Assembly (NCBI GenBank): GCA_002396065.1
Contig: DGWE01000099.1
Location: 1 to 8,025 of the forward strand
Reading direction: 5' to 3'
Length of the DNA: 8,025 nucleotides
Origin: Eubacteriaceae bacterium UBA4266
Lineage (GTDB): Bacteria; Bacillota; Clostridia; Eubacteriales; Eubacteriaceae
In this document: in pieces, positions 5,838-8,025 of the stretch
Layout: every line of letters starts with the position of its first letter
How positions within the stretch are numbered: position 1 is the stretch's first letter
Position numbers and translations under genes: made by a program
Notes under the pieces: generated by a model
The model's database searches: none
Told to the model about the DNA's origin: nothing
Seen by the model: the letters and a program-made list of their open reading frames with translations, nothing else

Positions 5838-6761
5838 ATGCAGTATTTAGTCGTCGGCGCCGGCGGAACGGGCGGCATGATTGCCTACAAGCTGGCGAAA
5901 GGTGGACAGGACGTCACGTTGATCGCCAGAGGGGCACACCTTGAAAAAATTCTAAACGAAGGCCTGAAGGTGCACACACAGTGGGACGACGCGGTCGACG
6001 CGGTGCCGGTGAAGGCGGTTACGGCGGAAAACTGCGGCGGGCCCTACGACGTGATCTTCATCTGTTTCAAATGGTATTCGATCGAAAGTGCGCTGCCGAT
6101 TATTGAACGGGCGGCCGACGCCCACACCGTCGTCATTCCGATTCTCAACATCTACGGCACCGGGCGGATGCTCCAGCAGAAGCTGCCGGACAAATATATT
6201 TTGGACGGCTGCATTTACGTGGCGGCCTCGAAGGAAAAGCCGGGGCAGATTTTCCAGTTCGGCAAAATCATGCGCATCGTGTTCGGTCCACGGCAGGATC
6301 AGGAAAAGCGGCCGGTGCTGGAAGCCATTGTGGCGGAGCTCGACGCCTGCGGGATTGAAGGGAAGCTCAGCGACCACATCGAGGAGGAAGCCCTCGAAAA
6401 ATTCTGCTACATTTCGCCGGTTGGGACGGCCAGCCTTTATTACGACGTGACCTCCGGCGGCTTCCGCACGCCAGGAAAGCCGCGGGACATGCTCGTCGAG
6501 CTGATGCGGGAAATCTGCGCCATCGGCGAGGCGATGGGGACGCCGCTGCCCGACGACATCGTCGAGCGCAACCTCGGGATCGTCGCGTCCCTCGATCCGG
6601 ATAACGGTACGTCGATGCAGCGGGACGTGATGGCCGGGCACGTATCCGAGATGGACGGCCTTGTGGCCGAGGTGCTGCGCATGGCGAAGCGGTACGGCGT
6701 GCCGGTGCCGGCCTACGAAAAGGCGGCGGCGCTTTTCCGCGAACGGGGATGGATGGCTTAA
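5838..6761 (+). CDS. Ketopantoate reductase (ApbA/PanE)-family NAD(P)-dependent oxidoreductase
   Basis: This 307-residue protein has the family length and two-domain layout. The Rossmann motif VVGAGGTGG (5-13) is at the N-terminus, with Arg31 in IARGAH suggesting NADPH preference. FKWYS (77-81) and a PILN segment (101-104) follow. The C-terminal helical domain holds Lys188 (EKFCYISPVG) and SMQRDVMAGHVSEMD (259-273) with Glu271, matching the usual SMxxDxxAGRxTEID block. However, the two Asn residues normally four and eight after the catalytic Lys are Ile192 and Gly196, and the QNG loop reads LNIYG. The protein may therefore act on another 2-oxo acid rather than ketopantoate, so I withhold the panE symbol. 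AGGAGG seven bases before the ATG gives strong initiation. It is a single-gene unit; no clear terminator follows. Confidence 0.9.
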   Translation: MQYLVVGAGGTGGMIAYKLAKGGQDVTLIARGAHLEKILNEGLKVHTQWDDAVDAVPVKAVTAENCGGPYDVIFICFKWYSIESALPIIERAADAHTVVIPILNIYGTGRMLQQKLPDKYILDGCIYVAASKEKPGQIFQFGKIMRIVFGPRQDQEKRPVLEAIVAELDACGIEGKLSDHIEEEALEKFCYISPVGTASLYYDVTSGGFRTPGKPRDMLVELMREICAIGEAMGTPLPDDIVERNLGIVASLDPDNGTSMQRDVMAGHVSEMDGLVAEVLRMAKRYGVPVPAYEKAAALFRERGWMA

Positions 6762-6837
6762 CGGCGCGGCGGGCACAGCCCAGTGATGAAATTTATCAGA
6801 AATTAAGTGAAAACAGAAAATCTGGCAAAAACCCGTC
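6762..6837. other. Intergenic stretch after the PanE-family gene, no feature seen
   Basis: A/T-rich sequence with only a 4-bp GGGC/GCCC hairpin (6771-6781) that lacks a T-tract. I see no gene or terminator here; transcripts of the preceding gene may run on to the terminator at 6971. Confidence 0.5.
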
Positions 6838-6891
6838 ATTTTTATTAAAAGTGTTTAAAAAATTTGAAAATTTTCCCGATTATGCTATAAT
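6838..6891 (+). promoter_or_regulatory. Strong sigma-A-type promoter with A/T-rich upstream region, no gene immediately downstream
   Basis: TTGAAA (6864-6869), 16-base spacer, and TGCTATAAT (6883-6891) with consensus -10 TATAAT and extended TG. The preceding bases 6838-6863 are almost all A/T, like an UP element. Start is expected near 6898. Confidence 0.82.
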
Positions 6892-6897
6892 GAAATT

Positions 6898-6995
6898 GCC
6901 AAGAAAAAGGCGTTGTATCGGCTGTTAAGTCGATTTCTGCTAACATGTCTTTTTCATTTCTTTTCCTTATGAGCCGCCGAAAGGCGGTTTTTTAT
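6898..6995 (+). ncRNA. Candidate small non-coding RNA of about 95 nt
   Basis: A near-consensus promoter lies just upstream and an intrinsic terminator just downstream, with no protein gene between. The sequence can fold: GAAAAAG (6903-6909) pairs with CTTTTTC (6949-6955), enclosing a 7-bp hairpin 6917-6923/6928-6934 with a GUUA loop (one G-U pair), followed by an unpaired pyrimidine-rich stretch (6949-6969) and the terminator hairpin. Such U/C-rich single-stranded stretches can pair with ribosome sites (inference). I do not recognise it as 6S, SRP, tmRNA, RNase P or a known riboswitch. The alternative is a terminated 5' leader of the downstream membrane protein gene. The exact ends are estimates. 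Confidence 0.55.
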
Positions 6996-6996
6996 T
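6971..6996 (+). terminator. Intrinsic terminator with GAAA tetraloop
   Basis: CCGCC (6974-6978), GAAA loop, GGCGG (6983-6987), then TTTTTTATTTT. G-U and A-U pairs can extend the stem at its base. It ends the predicted small RNA and any read-through from the PanE-family gene. Confidence 0.88.
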
Positions 6997-7018
6997 TTGG
7001 GTGGGTTTTCCGCGAATG

Positions 7019-7027
7019 TGCTATAAT
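7019..7027 (+). promoter_or_regulatory. Extended -10 promoter for the membrane protein gene
   Basis: TGCTATAAT, a consensus -10 with extended TG. The expected start near 7034 gives a leader of about 36 bases to GTG 7070. The best -35 (TTGGGT at 6997) has a long 19-base spacer. It is 14/15 identical over 7019-7033 to the promoter segment at 6883-6897. Confidence 0.7.
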
Positions 7028-7069
7028 AAAATTATTCCATGAAATCAATGACAATAGGGGAAGGTTTTT

Positions 7070-8025
7070 GTGAAAAAGAAACGCGAACGGGATGTGCGGA
7101 CCCGCCATCCCTATCCCGAGACATCCGAAAACGGCGAATCCCGGCTGAAAGAGATCAATCAGGCCATGCGCGACCAGAGTCTGCGCGACACCCGCAGCAG
7201 GAAGGTGCTCTGGATTTTGCGGATTCTTGTGATCGTCGCCATGGTCCGGCAGGTCGCGATGCACGATTACGAAGGGGCGGCCCTATGCGTGCTGACCCTG
7301 CTTTTGATGATCCTGCCCGGGCTGGTTCAGGCGTCGCTCAGGGTCGTGATTCCGCAGACGATGGAGATCGTCATGTACGTCTTCATTTACGCAGCTGAAA
7401 TCCTCGGTGAGGTCAACAAATATTACACCCGCATTCCCTTTTGGGACACGATTCTGCACACCCTCAACGGCTTTGTCTGCGCTGCCATCGGCTTTTCACT
7501 GGTGCTTCTGCTCAACGCGGACAAGCGGGCGATTTTCAGGCTTTCGCCGGTTTTCGTGTCCATTGTCGCCTTCTGCTTTTCGATGACGATCGGCGTCATC
7601 TGGGAATTTTTCGAATTTACAATGGACCAGCTGTTCATGACGGATATGCAGAAGGACACCGTGGTGCACGCGATTCACTCGGTCGCTCTCGACCCGTCGA
7701 AGGGCCAGCACGTCAAGACCATCAGCCACATCACTCAGACGATCGTCAACGGCAAGGTGCTGCCGATTCACGGGTACCTCGATATCGGGCTGATCGATAC
7801 GATGGGCGATCTTTTCGTCAATTTTATCGGCGCCCTCATTTTCTGCACCATCGGCTATTTTGCGTTAAAGGGACGTCAGCGTCAGCGGCTGATGGCCGAA
7901 CAGCTCATCGTGGTGCCAGAAGAGGACGAAGCGGTCCGAGACGCGCTGGAGGCGCAGGACGAAAGAGCCTTTCTCGAAGCGCACGAAAAGGAGCTGGCCC
8001 ATTTCAAGCGGCTGCGGCGTCAAAA
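7070..8025 (+). CDS. Multi-pass membrane protein, YjdF/DUF2238-like, 3' end outside window
   Basis: An open frame of 318 codons runs off the window. GTG 7070 follows AGGGGAAGG (7056-7064) with a TTTTT spacer and is the best start. The N-terminus (1-45) is strongly basic and cytoplasmic by the positive-inside rule. Hydrophobic segments lie near 46-63, 69-88, 97-113, 129-148, 158-180 and 244-265. Conserved-looking features are WDTILHTLNG (125-134), GVIWEFFEF (175-183) and DTMGDLFVNFIGA (243-255), a pattern I associate with the YjdF/DUF2238 family of unknown function; the Asp, His and Glu near membrane borders could bind a metal or substrate. After the last segment comes a charged cytoplasmic tail (266 onward) rich in Glu, Arg and Lys. 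It is not linked to hydrogenase genes by operon structure. Confidence 0.8.
   Translation, partial: MKKKRERDVRTRHPYPETSENGESRLKEINQAMRDQSLRDTRSRKVLWILRILVIVAMVRQVAMHDYEGAALCVLTLLLMILPGLVQASLRVVIPQTMEIVMYVFIYAAEILGEVNKYYTRIPFWDTILHTLNGFVCAAIGFSLVLLLNADKRAIFRLSPVFVSIVAFCFSMTIGVIWEFFEFTMDQLFMTDMQKDTVVHAIHSVALDPSKGQHVKTISHITQTIVNGKVLPIHGYLDIGLIDTMGDLFVNFIGALIFCTIGYFALKGRQRQRLMAEQLIVVPEEDEAVRDALEAQDERAFLEAHEKELAHFKRLRRQ

Noticed and set aside
5952..6839. 295-codon minus-strand frame opposite the PanE-family gene
   Set aside because: His/Arg-rich antisense shadow without family motifs; the sense strand encodes a recognisable protein with strong ribosome site.
6913..6972. 19-residue hydrophobic peptide starting at TTG 6913 inside the small RNA, ending at the terminator
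   Set aside because: The only purine-rich ribosome-site candidate is two bases before the TTG, too close for initiation. A leader peptide is not excluded but is unsupported.
6945..7073. 42-codon frame from ATG 6945 across the terminator to the GTG start region
   Set aside because: No ribosome site, and it spans an intrinsic terminator and a promoter.
7423..7771. Minus-strand frames (7423-7659 and 7496-7771) opposite the membrane protein
   Set aside because: No ribosome sites or family motifs; the plus strand holds a long continuous membrane-protein frame.
1..8025. CRISPR arrays, insertion sequences, tRNA or rRNA genes
   Set aside because: No regularly spaced repeats, transposase motifs, terminal inverted repeats, cloverleaf or rRNA-like sequence were found on either strand.

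Overview
The window is about 8 kb of GC-rich, tightly packed bacterial DNA. The short leaders, strong AGGAGG-type ribosome sites, extended -10 promoters and GNRA-loop intrinsic terminator fit a low-oxygen Bacillota. An anaerobic Eubacteriales member such as the Eubacteriaceae is plausible, but this is inferred from gene content and style, not from a marker gene.

Positions 1-4188 are a [NiFe]-hydrogenase maturation locus. A truncated iron-sulfur protein with an Ala/Lys-rich tail ends at 231, and hypC starts on the very next base. The order is then hypC, hypD, hypE and two consecutive hypB-type GTPase genes, all on the plus strand with overlaps or gaps of 15 bases or less. hypA lies on the minus strand and meets the second hypB tail to tail, the two stop codons sharing a TTAA. 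HypC/D/E assemble the Fe(CN)2CO group and HypA/HypB insert nickel. hypF, which supplies the carbamoyl group that HypE dehydrates to cyanide, is not in the window. The two HypB proteins differ at functional positions: the first keeps the Cys-His metal site but has SKVD instead of NKxD, while the second has NKID but lacks the metal-site His. This is the most interesting protein-level observation here.

Positions 4211-5722 (minus strand) hold a two-gene unit. A 150-residue charged, probably coiled-coil protein of unknown function is followed by a serine O-acetyltransferase (first step of cysteine synthesis from serine). The unit ends at a hairpin with a perfect 15-bp stem that lies only 22 bases before the hypA start codon.

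Positions 5723-5837 are a divergent promoter region with two outward-facing extended -10 elements arranged as an inverted repeat. It drives the minus-strand unit and a plus-strand gene (5838-6761) for a ketopantoate-reductase-family oxidoreductase with altered active-site positions.

Positions 6762-7069 contain no credible protein gene. They hold a near-consensus promoter, about 75 bases of structured non-coding sequence and an intrinsic terminator, together a good candidate for a small RNA of about 95 nt. A second promoter then precedes a multi-pass membrane protein (YjdF/DUF2238-like) that starts at a GTG at 7070 and runs off the window.
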